Assembly (NCBI GenBank): GCA_027922465.2
Contig: BQMF02000041.1
Location: 62,001 to 126,000 of the forward strand
DNA: 64,000 nt
Source of the DNA: Turritopsis dohrnii
Taxonomy: Eukaryota > Cnidaria > Hydrozoa > Anthoathecata > Oceaniidae
Direction: 5' to 3'
Shown here: one piece after another, positions 11,553 to 21,956 of the stretch
Numbering within the stretch: the stretch's first letter is position 1
How the letters are laid out: each line of letters begins with the position of its first letter
Program-made: the position numbers and the translations under genes
Notes under the pieces: generated by a model
Told to the model about the DNA's origin: nothing
The model's database searches: none
The model's input: the letters and a program-made list of their open reading frames with translations, nothing else

Positions 11553-12714
11553 CAACCCTTTTAATTAGGATTTTTTTCCGACGGCAAAATTTTGCCGTCG
11601 TGATACGATGATTTTGTTGGACACGTCGGCAAATATGTTTTTCACGTCGGCAAAATTGTTTTTATTAAATATGCCTTTCCACTCGTTTTCCTATACGTAT
11701 CTAAAAGTTATCTAACTTTTAGATACGTGCAGGAAAATGCATCGGCGCACTCTCGCTTGCTTTTCGATAATCCTCGTGACGAAAATCATAATGGATGTCA
11801 TAGACTAATTTAAACAAAAAATTTCTTTGTCTTAGTAAGTTTCTTAATCAGAAATACTTCTCGTGGTTAAAAATAAAACGTTTTTGCAAACGTCAAGCAA
11901 ACAATAAAAGAATACTAGCAAGTAAAATAACTTTATCGTTTAAATGTACAAAGAAGTTTCAAAACGTGTCATAAAGTTTGTTTTTTTTCTGTTTTCTTAA
12001 TTTCTTATTCATCATCGGAATCTGTCTCAGACCATTGCGATTCATCACTCGAGATGTCAGAAAGATCAATCGGTTCCTGCTGTTGGTTTTCGCTACTTTC
12101 GCCGCTCTGCTCGTCATCATCACTAAGTTGAACTTTGTTATGAGTATTGGATTTCAAATGATCGCTCGCATTTTTCTTTTTCACTGTGGAACTTCCATCG
12201 ATCCATTTTTTGACTTGGATTTTCACTTGACCCTGTAACTTGTTTATCTCTTTTGGATTTTCGCCATAAAATTCGCTGCACAGCAAACATTTTATTTTCG
12301 TAACTTTTGAAAGATCTTCTGGATTATCACAAAAATACTTAAATTCCTTAAAATTCCAACTTTTTGCTATTGACAAATTAACCATGTTTACGTCTTTTTT
12401 TTACAACTGTAGCAAACAACGAAAGGCACGCTCAAACTCAGCAAACAAAAAAGCTGAGGCCTGGTGGGAATTAAAATTCTTTCTTTTTATACTGAAGCAA
12501 TTTAAATGAATGAAGAAATGAATGAACGTGATGAAAGAAAAAAAACGAATACTGAAAGAAAAAAATGAATGAACAAGTTCGTAAAAGAAAAGAGAACATG
12601 TTTTTTTCCTTTGTTTTATTTTTTTAACGGGTTGTTTATTCCGAAAATACCAAAATTCTAGCGACGGCATTTATGTCGGCATTTGCCGCGTGCCGTCGTG
12701 AATTAAAAGGGTTG
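11553..12714. mobile_element. hAT-like element inserted in DIRS pol, TSD AATGT
   Basis: The ends are CAACCCTTTTAATT (11553-11566) and AATTAAAAGGGTTG (12701-12714), inverted copies of each other. AATGT is duplicated at 11548-11552 and 12715-12719. Removing the element and one AATGT rejoins the DIRS polymerase in a single frame (DQC then QLIDQEIKSMLGKGAI), which fixes the boundaries independently of the repeats. Subterminal GCCGTCG motifs occur at both ends, with a perfect 22-bp palindrome at about 11579-11600. It carries one minus-strand zinc-finger ORF and no catalytic transposase domain. Confidence 0.92.
12005..12385 (-). CDS. Zinc-finger ORF carried by a hAT-like element
   Basis: The 126-residue ORF is intact from ATG (12385) to stop. 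Residues about 30-36 give CLLCSEF, and a later DHLKSNTHNK segment supplies two histidines. Together they form a CxxC...HxxxxH finger with an intervening KKWIDGSSTVKKKN-like stretch. This layout resembles the TTF/BED-like finger at the N-terminus of hAT transposases and of ZNF862-like host proteins, a comparison made from memory of the family. The C-terminal third is acidic and Ser-rich. There is no RNase-H-like catalytic domain, so this could be a DNA-binding protein that recognises element ends but cannot cut. It may be a truncated transposase or a regulator. Confidence 0.6.
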   Translation of the reverse strand: MVNLSIAKSWNFKEFKYFCDNPEDLSKVTKIKCLLCSEFYGENPKEINKLQGQVKIQVKKWIDGSSTVKKKNASDHLKSNTHNKVQLSDDDEQSGESSENQQQEPIDLSDISSDESQWSETDSDDE

Positions 12715-12719
12715 AATGT

Positions 12720-13640
12720 CAACTGATAGATCAAGAGATCAAAAGTATGCTGGGAAAAGGTGCAATTCGAATAGCTCAGCCAGTACCTAGACAGTTTCTG
12801 AGCAATCTTTTTCTAGTGGGAAAGAAAGATGGCGATCATCGCCTAGTAATAAATCTGAAGGAACTGAATTCTTATGTGCCTTATCAACATTTCAAAATGG
12901 AAGGTCTCCATCTCCTGAAAGAAATACTAAAACCAGGGGATAACATGTGCAAGCTAGATCTGAAGGATGCATATTTTTCAGTCCCACTACACAAAGATTC
13001 TTGGAAACTGGTGCGATTTCTGTGGAGGGGGAACCTATACAAGTTCTTGTGCCTTTGCTTTGGTCTAGGGCCTGCCAAACGTATTTTCAAAGTTCCCATA
13101 GCTATTCTGCGCAGGATAAACATTCGTCTGATTATTTATCTGGACAATATGCTTATATTGGGGAGGAACATAGCAGAAGCAATGCAGAACAGAGATACTG
13201 TGATTTTTATATTGGAAAATCTAGGGTTTGTGCTAAACAAGAAGAAATCTTCAATGATTCCTTCACAGGTGATGGAATTTCTGGGTGTGACAATCAACTC
13301 AGTGGAAATGAAACTTTCTTTACCCCAAGAGAAAATCATTCAAATTCAAACACAGTGTCAAAAAACACTTCTCAGCAAACAACTGACACTAAAAGAATAA
13401 ATGCAACTAATAGGCAGGCTTTCATCCAAGGTTCAAGCAGTGTTATCGGCATTAAGCAAGTTTCGCTTCCTACAAGAACTGCAAATACACTGTCTAAAGA
13501 AAGGTATGACACTAGAGAGTTTGATCCCTTTAAATCCACAATCACCAGTTAACATACTGATTGTCAAGGAAATATGGGATTACCTTATTTCCTACAAGAT
13601 TATGATTACAGCCGAGTACATACCAAGCAAAGAAACATAA
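12720..13640 (+). pseudogene. DIRS-type reverse transcriptase and RNase H, degraded
   Basis: The main frame (12747-13400) encodes MLGKGAIRIAQP, then NLFLVGKKDGDHRLVINLKE, KLDLKDAYFSVPLH and a catalytic box IIYLDNMLILG. In DIRS polymerases this box is normally YLDD, so the second Asp is replaced by Asn and polymerase activity should be lost. A late segment reads LNKKKSSMIPSQVMEFLGV. A new frame from 13401 continues with LIGRLSSKVQAVLSA and ends EYIPSKET, skipping much of the RNase H region, which implies a deletion near 13520-13580. The upstream part of the gene lies before 11552. Confidence 0.85.
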
Positions 13641-14160
13641 TAGGGGATTGGGAATCCAGGAATGTTCACGACCCAAGCAACTGGAAACTAGCACATTATG
13701 TATTCAAAAAAAATTTCCAATCAGTACGGGAACCCCAATATTGATCTGTTTGCATCCCGACTGAATCACCAGGTCCCCAGGTATGTGTCATGGAAACCAG
13801 ACCCATCATTCAACGGATGCATTTCAACAAAAGTGGACACACCTTTTCCCTTATGCCTTCCCACCATTTTTCTCTGATAGGGTGAGTGTTAAAAAGTGAA
13901 GAAAAAGGGGAATCTAATGATAATTGTAACTCCGGCATGGCAATCACAAACCTTGTATCCTACCCTGCTGGAAATGTCAGTAAGGAAACCGTGTTTACTA
14001 CCACATCTGCTGGTAGATCCACAAGGATTACCACACCCACTGATAGTCAATCAGCAGTTGAGGTTAGCAGCCTGTTTAATTTCAGAGAAGAGTTTCCTAC
14101 AGAAAGAATTTCAGAACAAACTGCCTCACTTATCTCTAATTATTATCTAAATAAAAGTTT
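13641..14160 (+). pseudogene. DIRS pol tail, frameshifted
   Basis: After the stop at 13640 the plus strand still encodes family-like pieces in shifting frames. One near 13738 reads NIDLFASRLNHQVPRYVSW, typical of the tail of DIRS RNase H. The next, from about 13896, contains VTPAWQSQTLYPTLLEM and RLAACLISE, as found between RNase H and the tyrosine recombinase in DIRS elements. Stops and frame changes every 100-250 bases show decay. No recombinase catalytic residues were found downstream. Confidence 0.7.
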
Positions 14161-14166
14161 ATTTTT

Positions 14167-14269
14167 GGGGATGACCAATATTTATTCATTTTTGCGGAAT
14201 TTATTTTTGCAGATTTGATCGAAATCCGCAAAAACAAATTTTCAAAACTTTTCATCCCCAAAGATTTAC
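14167..14269. repeat. Small inverted-repeat element (GGGGATGA ends)
   Basis: GGGGATGA at 14167 is matched by TCATCCCC ending at 14269. Internal TTTTTGCGGA and TCCGCAAAAA segments also pair. It is a short foldback-type repeat of about 103 bp just past the DIRS remnant. Confidence 0.55.
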
Positions 14270-14865
14270 TCTGTAAAATTTTTGAAATTTTTCACCCATA
14301 AAGAATTTATTTTCCACTTTGCTTTACATACAACTGAAAGTCTCATCTTTACGGAACGTTTGGAAAATGATAAAGGAAAGAAGTCGATGCTAAATGGGAG
14401 TTAAGTTTACTTAACACTTGTTAACCGGGGGAAGCACAACCACATTCTCGCTGCAATTTGGGTCATCTTGCGCAAGCGCGGCTATTCGGTATGTTGTCTC
14501 ATTTGATCTGACAATATCTTACTTGTTGCGTGGTTCGGCTGCCGGCATTTTTAGTTCCTTCCGCTTCCCTTCGCTTGCACGTTTTTGGTGTGTATTGAAA
14601 TTTCCTCCCACCCACCCGGTCTGGGTGCACTTCATTTATAGTTTTTATTTTTGTTCTAGTCGGCAGTCTCACTTCTTATTGTTAGGTTTTGATTCTTGTA
14701 CATAAAATTTTCTTAGGATTTTCACAGTAGTTAGATTTGTATTTATGGTACCACATGGGTATGTTTACTTTGAGGTTTATATTGGAAGTTATTTATATGG
14801 TTGTTCCTTGTATATGGAAGTTTGTTATTTAGCGAATATATGGATTGCGGGGGTGCAGTAGTCAG
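14270..14865. other. No gene seen
   Basis: The ORF at 14418-14705 is rich in Ser/Phe and shows no domain. The region otherwise looks like ordinary intron sequence. Confidence 0.4.
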
Positions 14866-16043
14866 CTGTCCTTGTTGACAGTTAGTTTAGTCGTATATTA
14901 GATACTGTCCTGGTTGACAGTCTACCAGCGCTTAAAACAACGGGCAATCACCGATCAATGATCGTCGAGATTCGAAAGACGATCGTCTGGAATGTAATTG
15001 AGACGATCTATGTGATCGCTGAACATTTACTCATTTCATTTCTTTTCATTTTCTTACTTCTATTAAAACTTGAAGAAATCAACTAAGTAAATCTTTATAA
15101 TAAACACAGTTATATTAGAGTAGTATTAAATGAATCTATTGGTTTCTGGACACGTTCTGCTTGTGTATTGATGTAATGTGAAGGTCATCTACTTTTTATT
15201 TTTTGATATTTTTTCTCCTTCCTCGGATTTTCTCGGATCAATTTAAATATAATGCAACAAAAATACATAGTTACGCCCACAGCTTATGTTCGCAATAAAC
15301 GCGATATCGATTTTTTTGGGGTATAATATTCAAACTGGGAAACGAAAAATTATTTTTGCTGGTAAGGGGGAGGGAATTAATAACATACTCCTCTATTTAT
15401 TTGAAACAAAACATGCTCAACTAAGATTATTCAATTGACAAAATAACTGGCCATTATTCAGCAAATATGCTGTTGCTAGGGGGAACGACCACCGTTGCTA
15501 AGGTAATTTTGAAATTTTCTTTGTTATACAAATTCATTTCTTCACCTAACGAAAGAATATGAAAACGTAAGTGGTACCAGTAGGACTCGTTTTCATGTTA
15601 TTAAATGAAATCAAAAAACATCTTAGTTTCCAACTCTCTTTTTTTAACTTTTGGGAAAAAATAAAAAATTTTAAAATCAGACATATGATTATTGGTCTCA
15701 CGGGCGTGAGAACTTGCCATTTCGTGTTTGGGCGTGTACGGAGGTGCGCGAATGTGATCTCACGCCTAAAGTTATGATCGTTTAAATTTTCATTGTGATC
15801 GCCCGTTTGTTCAATGTAACGATGTTGTGATTGTGGAACTTAAAAACGTTATTTTAAGCGTTGGTCTACACAGTCCAAGTTTTTCTACCTGTCCTTGTTG
15901 ACAGTCAGTTACAAGTGTTTTTTCATTAGATGCTGTCCTGGTTGACAGTCAGATAAGTTTTCATTAGACGCTGTCCTGGTTGACAGCCTAAGCAGGCTAA
16001 GTGTACAGTTGTCCTTATTGACATCATCTGTCCTTGTTGACAT
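14866..16043 (+). repeat. Iteron arrays of CTGTCCTTGTTGACAG
   Basis: A 16-bp near-palindrome, CTGTCCTTGTTGACAG or CTGTCCTGGTTGACAG, occurs at 14866-14881, 14905-14920, 15889-15904, 15933-15948 and 15971-15986. Weaker copies lie at 16009-16024 and 16028-16043. Half-sites CTGTC and GACAG face each other. The same unit occurs in reverse orientation at 32109-32360. Spaced short palindromes of this kind are usually transposase or recombinase binding sites near transposon ends, but the parent element is not identified. Confidence 0.85.
15407..15640 (+). repeat. Left arm of large inverted-arm element (copy A)
   Basis: The segment contains GTTGCTAGGG, ACCACCGTTGCTAAGGTAAT, CTTCACCTAACG and CATCTTAGTTTCCA in order. 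The same string of blocks recurs in the same orientation at 36707-36880. It recurs inverted at 21752-21956 (continued at 22667-22720) and at 38810-39060. Copies A (15407...22720) and B (36465...39060) therefore look like two insertions of one long-arm transposon. The superfamily is unknown. Confidence 0.8.
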
Positions 16044-16672
16044 TAGGTTAAGGTGTAGTTGAGATGCACTCCTGATATCCCTCAGACGCCCAAAATTTTG
16101 TCTTGTGCTTTCCCTTTCCCGGTTAATGAACATCTAAGGACTTATTTATTACTCTTCGTCAATAACAATACAAGCAGTATCTGCACTTGATACAGGTTTC
16201 ACGCCTCATACTGTTACTTTCACTTTGAGAAACGATCTTATGTCGGTGGAGGTATCACAGTTTTTATTGTTATTTGCACTTTTCCTTTATGGGAAGTAGA
16301 CCTTGACATTGACCTCCCCTGAACAAAGATAAAAAAAAAGTTCCGTACAAATTTCAAAGTGTTTTTGCTTTCTTATGAATGAGATTTTTTCTTCTTGGAC
16401 TTTGTCCCCTTCACAATAACAAAAGAACGGCCATGATCTACAGAATATCGTGATCGTATGCATTAAAGAGTTAAAGAACGTCTTAATGTTAAAAACGGCA
16501 TTTTAAAGAAATTTTAAAATTGACAATGAATGATGACAATGAACTAATAATAATAATAATAATAATAACCAATTTATTTCTAGATCCATTAATAATTTAC
16601 ATGGTTCTTCTCCTAGAAATGCAAATAAATATTATGTATATGTATAACCGTAATAAGAAAACGTAATTTTTG

Positions 16673-16703
<31 letters not shown>

Positions 16704-17319
16704 AGTAAAAGGTAGTTGGAAAATGCATGGGGAAATCTGTGGGAGTGGTGGTGTGGGTGCTCATTCCCAAAATCTAAATGAACAAAAGAAATACAAATGA
16801 AAAAAGCCAGAGAAGCAAGGTCCTACAACATATATTGATCTTTCCTCAACTACCTTGAAATTTTGGTAAAAGCTGCTAACAAATAAAAATGTTGTTAATA
16901 TGTGTGGAAATGTTATTCATTTAGTTGAACTTTTGCTTACCCTATTTAAAAATGCAAAGTTAGAACAGGTATTAAGTTAGAACAGGTATTAAGCAGAATG
17001 AATAGAAATAAATCTGATTCGCACAATCATTTATCTCAAGAACATCTCGAGATACAATTCATTATTAGGGAGGAAATAGTGGATAGTAGCATTTTAATCC
17101 AGATCTTTACATCGAAAAATGGCATTCTGAAAAACGACAACAGTTTACTGGTGCAAAACCTTGTATTTAACCCAACACATGTAGTGTTCCTAATGGTCAA
17201 AATAGTATCAAAAAAGAACTGAGGAGGAAGGTGATCTTATATATAATAGCGAGTATGTGCCACACTTTTATTTTAGACAGTGATTAATTCTGTTGAATTT
17301 TATGGTCAAAATCTTCTTT
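16044..17319. other. Intron sequence with simple repeats
   Basis: Contents are (TAA)n at 16545-16568, a run of 28 T at 16673-16700 and a short tandem duplication of TTAGAACAGGTATTAAG at 16959-16993. I see no gene. Confidence 0.5.
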
Positions 17320-17652
17320 ATTGTGGTCATATTCTTCGTTAGGCCATGTGATTTTTTACGATTATTATATAGTAGCACCTGGCATGACGTCACGGGGGAA
17401 TCATTGCATTGCATTCCCAATCGAATTCAATCTTTTGGGGGAAATATCTCGAAAACAAATGGGGATAATTGACATTTTTTGGGGTCGGCGATACAGGCGA
17501 TGGGGTGACGAAAGTTTTGGGCCTAAATATTTTTGGGTGGTGCGGCTATGACGTCATCAAAATCTTTGATCGGTGATATCTCAGTAACCGGTGATCGTAA
17601 CGAAACAATCCCATACAGTTTTTTTATCAGTTTTTTTTACCTGGGTTACTAG
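17320..17652. repeat. Dispersed repeat, also at 24180-24440 and 28605-28810
   Basis: The segment shares with 24180-24440 a GGCGATACAGGCGATGGGGT-like block, then GGTGCGGCTATGACGTCATC and AACAATCCCATACA. Its outer parts recur inverted at 28605-28810, for example ACTAGTAACCTGGGTAAA and GCTACTATATAATAATCG. It is a non-coding repeat of unknown class, interrupted at its right end by the Harbinger MITE that follows. Confidence 0.65.
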
Positions 17653-17655
17653 TAA

Positions 17656-18253
17656 GGCCATAGTTATTTAATACTTCGTTCAGCGTAACCCACCCGCATT
17701 ATGATTTTTCGGACAAATAATGCGCATTAAAATACATTATTTTTACAACTTAAAGCATCTATTTTTTACATGTTAGAGACGTATAAAGAAATCCAAATCA
17801 GCACAACAATTTATTATAAAGAAGAAATACTATTTCTTTTATGAAAAAGAAGAATAAAACTACGTCATCAACATAAGTGGCGACTGAAATTTTAGAATAA
17901 TATAATCATCTTGAACATAAACGTTGCTAAGATACATGTCATGACGTGACTTTCTTTTACTTGACTGTCTAGACAAATGTTAGTATATCGTGAAGTGAAA
18001 AAAAGAAACAAACACATCTGATGTATTTAACGAAAATAAATAGAGAATGGCTCGTTAATATTGTGTAATACTTCATAACATTTATGAAAAGGGCTGTTCT
18101 AAAATCCGCCTTACAGTACATTATCGTTAAAAAATGCGCATTGTATGTCATTATTTCGTTTGCAAAATAATGCATAATGAATAATGCCCGCATTCCGCAT
18201 CGCTATTTTTCTTAAGTCTGTTACACTGAACGAAGTATTAAATAACTATGGCC
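17656..18253. mobile_element. PIF/Harbinger-type MITE, TSD TAA
   Basis: Inverted ends begin GGCCATAGTTATTTAATACT at 17656 and end with the reverse complement at 18253, extending at least 35 bp with few differences. TAA flanks both sides (17653-17655 and 18254-18256). A 3-bp TWA duplication is the hallmark of PIF/Harbinger elements. The 598-bp interior has no transposase. A second element with TAA duplications lies at 21957-22663. Confidence 0.85.
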
Positions 18254-18357
18254 TAATATTATAATAGTCATTTGTGCATCCTACTTTTATAGAGTGAGAT
18301 ATTAAAGCTTTCCTCCAGTGAAAAATTAAGTTATCAAGCATAGACATTTGTTGCGCC

Positions 18358-19200
18358 ATGAGAAACGATTTATCGTTACAGTTATTTAACGATCAAATCC
18401 ATATTCCTGTGAATTCAGAAAACGCTGAACCGGCACCGTCACGGGAGGAAATAGTAGATGCCATCAAATCGATGAAACGTGGAAAATGCCCTGGAATTGA
18501 CGAAATTACAGCTGAAGTGATTAAGGCAGGTGGTGAACCGATGGTACGTATGCTTCAGAAAATCAGTGATAAGGTTTGGGAAGAAGAAATTTGTCCAAAG
18601 GACTGGTCTCGTATGCTTGTTAATCCAGTGCATAAGAAGGGTGATAAACTTGATCCCGCAAATTACCGGGCTATTGCATTGATATCAATACCAGGCAAAG
18701 TCTTCCTCAGAGTCTTGCTACAGCGAATGAGAATGCGGATCGAACAAGCAACAAAGGAATCACAGTATGGTTTCAGACCAGGACGCGGAACGGTGGATGC
18801 AATTTTTATAGTCAGGCAAGTTATGCAAAAGGCAAGAGAAAGAAAAATTGATCTCCATTTCAACTTCATAGACTTTAAAGCCGCATTCGATACTGTCTGG
18901 CGAAAAGCGCTGTGGAAGATGCTGAGAGCCATAGGGGTAGATGGAAAAATAGTAAGCATCATAGAAAATATGTATGGTGCTACAGAGTGTGCAATTGTCA
19001 TCAATGGGCATATTACAAAATGGTTCGAAGTTAAAGTCGGAGTTCGACAAGGATGCCTCTTATCTCCTACACTGTTTAACATATTCCTTGAATTTGTCAT
19101 GGCAGAACTAACAAGTTTGCAACCAACGCTTGCTCTGAACGGTGACCTTTCGACAGATATTTGTTATGATGATGACACCACATTAGTAGCAGCTATATTT
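18358..19200 (+). pseudogene. RTE-like reverse transcriptase, 5' part (interrupted)
   Basis: A continuous frame encodes a non-LTR retrotransposon polymerase. Recognisable boxes are KRGKCPGIDEITAEVIKAGG, YRAIALISIPGKVF, YGFRPGRGTVDAIF, FIDFKAAFDTV, GVRQGCLLSPTLFN and a catalytic box DICYDDDTTL. The last is usually xADD, so Ala is replaced by Asp next to the catalytic pair. The N-terminal endonuclease is missing: homology begins near the ATG at 18358, as in a 5'-truncated LINE. The frame is cut at 19200 by the insertion 19201-20887 and resumes at 20892. The C-terminal style suggests RTE, possibly BovB-like; the clade is not certain. Confidence 0.85.
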
Positions 19201-19284
19201 GTGACGGTTTATGGGAAAAGGATAACAAGCGAAAAATCGATTCTTTAAAATCGATTTTTAGCTGCAAAAAATCGATTCAAAATA

Positions 19285-19410
19285 ATCGGAAAAGCGATTT
19301 CGAAAGCGATTCACTTGAATCGGAAAAGCGATTAGGTTGAATCGGAAAAGCGATTCACTTGAATCGGAAAAGCGATTCACTTGAATCGGAAAAGCGATTT
19401 CAAAAAATCG
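19285..19410. repeat. 22-bp tandem array, left end
   Basis: About five to six copies of a 22-bp unit with core GAATCGGAAAAGCGATTC follow the left terminal repeat. The core has GAATCG and CGATTC as opposed halves. Some units vary (TTAGGTTGAATC instead of TTCACTTGAATC). Confidence 0.85.
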
Positions 19411-20274
19411 ATTTGTAAGTCAGAAGTGATGTTAATTATAAGAATAAAGTCAATAAGTTAATAAGATTTTCATCATCGTAGATTCTCTATGTATCATAAT
19501 AAAATAGAAGCATTAAACCTCAAATTATAAACAAGAACCAAATGGTGAAAAACGGCATTATAAAACTGGCACAATAATATGAATAGATACAAAAACACCA
19601 TCCATCTGGAAATAGATTTTTATTTTTAGACTAAAGGCTGTTTTCCACTTTTGGAAAATTTAACGCAGAGAGAAACGGGCGAATACTGGGGAAAGAACGT
19701 GATTGGATCTTTCGCTAATGTAAACGTAGCTTAATTAATAACCAGAATTTATAACAAAAGAAATATACTTGCATGAGCTGCAAAATATATTTTAAAGACA
19801 AATGTGCGCCAAGAGAGAGAAAAAAAATCTTTTTCGAAAAGGAAATGTAAATAAAAACTAAAAATCGTTGCTATCGCCATAATAAGATTGTTTGTTTACA
19901 TAGTAGATTCCATGTTTCATATACGTGACCGTCCAAGGGATTTTGATAACAAACGATATAAATAAAATAAAGTGACGGTATTTTGTTAGAATATGAAAAG
20001 TAGGATTCACCTACTTCCTACGTTTCGTTTCGTTCAACGTCTATGTATGTTTATATTTTTCATATTCCCATGCGCCAGTTTTCGAGGTTGGAACATAACT
20101 GGGAGTATTATATCTAATTGTTATTTTGCCAAATAAAAATAAAAAGTTTTTTTATTGATAAAGATGTCTACACTCTCAAAAGATGTTGTTGTTATCGCGA
20201 CTTCAGCATTATTTTGAAAACTCAATGTGACGGATGTATAATTACAGGTAGCACGCGTTCGTGTTAAATAATGA

Positions 20275-20560
20275 ACTGGTTACCTGGTTCTTATTCACTA
20301 GGACATAAAATAAACAACAGTTTGTTCTCAAGTTGCTACAAATAGAAACCGTCTGCTATAATTCTTTTTTATGTTTAAGTTGTTCCACCGCTGTTCACAT
20401 AACAGAACATGGTTCTTATTCAGTTTAATAAAAAAGAAAAAAAAGTTTGTTTTAAAGTTACTACCAATAGAAACCGTCCCTTACAATTCTTTTTTGAGTT
20501 GTTCGATTGATATTTTGGTTTATTCCTTGGGGGAAAATGTTTATCAGAATTTTAATCAAC
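20275..20560 (+). repeat. Tandem pair of a ~130-bp repeat, related to 6180-6330
   Basis: Two imperfect copies contain TGGTTCTTATTCA, then an ACAAATAGAAACCGTC-like block and AATTCTTTTTT...GTTGTTC. They start near 20275 and 20410. A single related copy lies at 6180-6330. No coding content. Confidence 0.6.
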
Positions 20561-20582
20561 ACTTGAGTGAGTGATATAGAAT

Positions 20583-20775
20583 CAAAAAAGCGATTCATTA
20601 GAATCAAAAAAGCGATTCATTAGAATCGGAAAAGCGATTCATTGGAATCGGAAAAGCGATTCATTAGAATCTAAAAAGCGATTCATTAGAATCGGAAAAG
20701 CGATTCATTAGAATCGGAAAAGCGATTCATTAGAATCGGAAAAGCGATTCATGTGAATCGGAAAAGCGATTATTT
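20583..20775. repeat. 22-bp tandem array, right end
   Basis: About eight to nine copies of the GAATCGGAAAAGCGATTC unit precede the right terminal repeat. Most are joined by ATTA. Early copies read AATCAAAAAAGCGATTC, so the array is graded in sequence. It mirrors the left array and probably served as transposase binding sites. Confidence 0.85.
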
Positions 20776-20891
20776 GAAGCTAAAAATCGATTTTAAAGAA
20801 TCGCTTTTTAGCTTCAAATAATCGCTTAATCGATTAAGCGATTCAAATCGCTTTTTCGCTTGTTATCCTTTTCCCATAAACCGTCACATTT

Positions 20892-21623
20892 GAGAAATTG
20901 AAGCTTAGTACCAAAGAGCTTGAAACTTCATGCCAGAAATGGGGGTTGAAAGTCAATCCAGTAAAATGCAAACTTATTACATCATCAGATGACTCAATCT
21001 TTATTGAAAGCCGACAGGTGGAAAAAATTGATCAATTTGTATTTCTTGGATCTATGGTTCCCGGAACTTCGTCAGATGTAACTAAAAGAATAGGATTGGC
21101 AACTTGTGCTTTTGGGAGGCTGAAAGAAAAAGTATGGAGTAGAAAAGATGTTTCAAACGCTCTGAAACTGAGACTTTTTTATGCATTAATAGTTCCTATT
21201 GCAGTCTATGCTAGCGAAACATGGACACTCCTGGAGGAAGATATACGTAAATTGAATGTTTTTGAGATGAAGTGTCTCAGATGTATCCTCGGTGTCACGA
21301 TGCGAAATCGAATACGCAATGATCTTATCAGAAAAAGACTGAACATACAAAGAACAGTTGTTGACATAGTACGGAAAAAGAGGTTGACATGGTTTGGTCA
21401 TGTCGCACGTCTTCCTGAAACCAGCCATGTGAAGATAGCTTACAAGGAGGATTTTCAGAAGAAACGACCTAAAGGGAGACCACCGTCAAGGTGGTGTGAT
21501 CAAATTAGACGGGTAACTGGTGGCATTCCTCTTCTGACCAACGAGAGAATTGCGCAAGATCGAGTTAAACGGCGAACTGGTGTTAGCAGACATGTGGCGA
21601 AGCTCTCTGGAGTATGCTGCTAA
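20892..21623 (+). pseudogene. RTE-like reverse transcriptase, 3' part
   Basis: The frame resumes exactly where 19200 stopped. It encodes the thumb (CQKWGLKVNPVKCKLIT, then FLGSMVPGTSSDVTKRIG) and the C-terminal region found in RTE/BovB-like proteins (YASETWTLLEEDIRKLNVFE, KRLTWFGHVARLPE, RPKGRPPSRW). It ends at a natural TAA at 21621-21623. The C-terminus appears complete and is free of stops, so the interrupting element entered a fairly fresh copy. Confidence 0.85.
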
Positions 21624-21751
21624 GTCAGTAAGTCAAGTCAATTTAACATTAATGGAAACAACGGAATCTAAAATCGTTTCAGCAGATTTAGATTTACGGT
21701 AGCGATGCGGTAACAATGCTAACGTTCACAAAATAAAACAAGATTGTGAAG

Positions 21752-21956
21752 GGAGCTGGAAACTAAGATGCTTTTTAATTACATTGAATAACACAAAAAC
21801 GAGTTCTGCTGGTATCACTTATGTTTTCATATTCTTTCGTTAGGTGAAGAAATGAATTAACATAACAAAGGAAATTTCAAAAATAACCTTAGCAACGGTG
21901 GCCATTCTCCTTAGCAATAGCAAATTGGTGAATAATCATTTAATATATATACCTAA
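21752..21956 (-). repeat. Right arm of large inverted-arm element (copy A), first part
   Basis: Reverse-complement match to 15430-15640. It contains GGAAACTAAGATGC, CGTTAGGTGAAGAAATGAA and ACCTTAGCAACGGTGG. The arm is split by the Harbinger element 21957-22663 and continues at 22667 with GTTATCCTTC, as proved by the unsplit copy at 38810-39060. Confidence 0.85.

Larger units (their letters stand above)
19201..20887. mobile_element. Unclassified TIR transposon inserted in the RT, TSD ATTT
   Basis: The ends are long inverted repeats beginning GTGACGGTTTATGGGAAAAG and continuing for over 30 bp. ATTT is present on both sides (19197-19200 and 20888-20891). Deleting the element and one ATTT restores the reverse transcriptase frame (AAIF|EKLKLSTKE), so the boundaries are exact. 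Each end is followed by arrays of a 22-bp unit containing GAATCGGAAAAGCGATTC. The interior has no transposase. A 4-bp duplication occurs in several superfamilies (Chapaev and Sola among them), and I cannot choose. Confidence 0.9.

Noticed and set aside
18663..19100. Minus-strand ORFs opposite the RTE polymerase
   Set aside because: They are antisense shadows of a strong reverse transcriptase frame.
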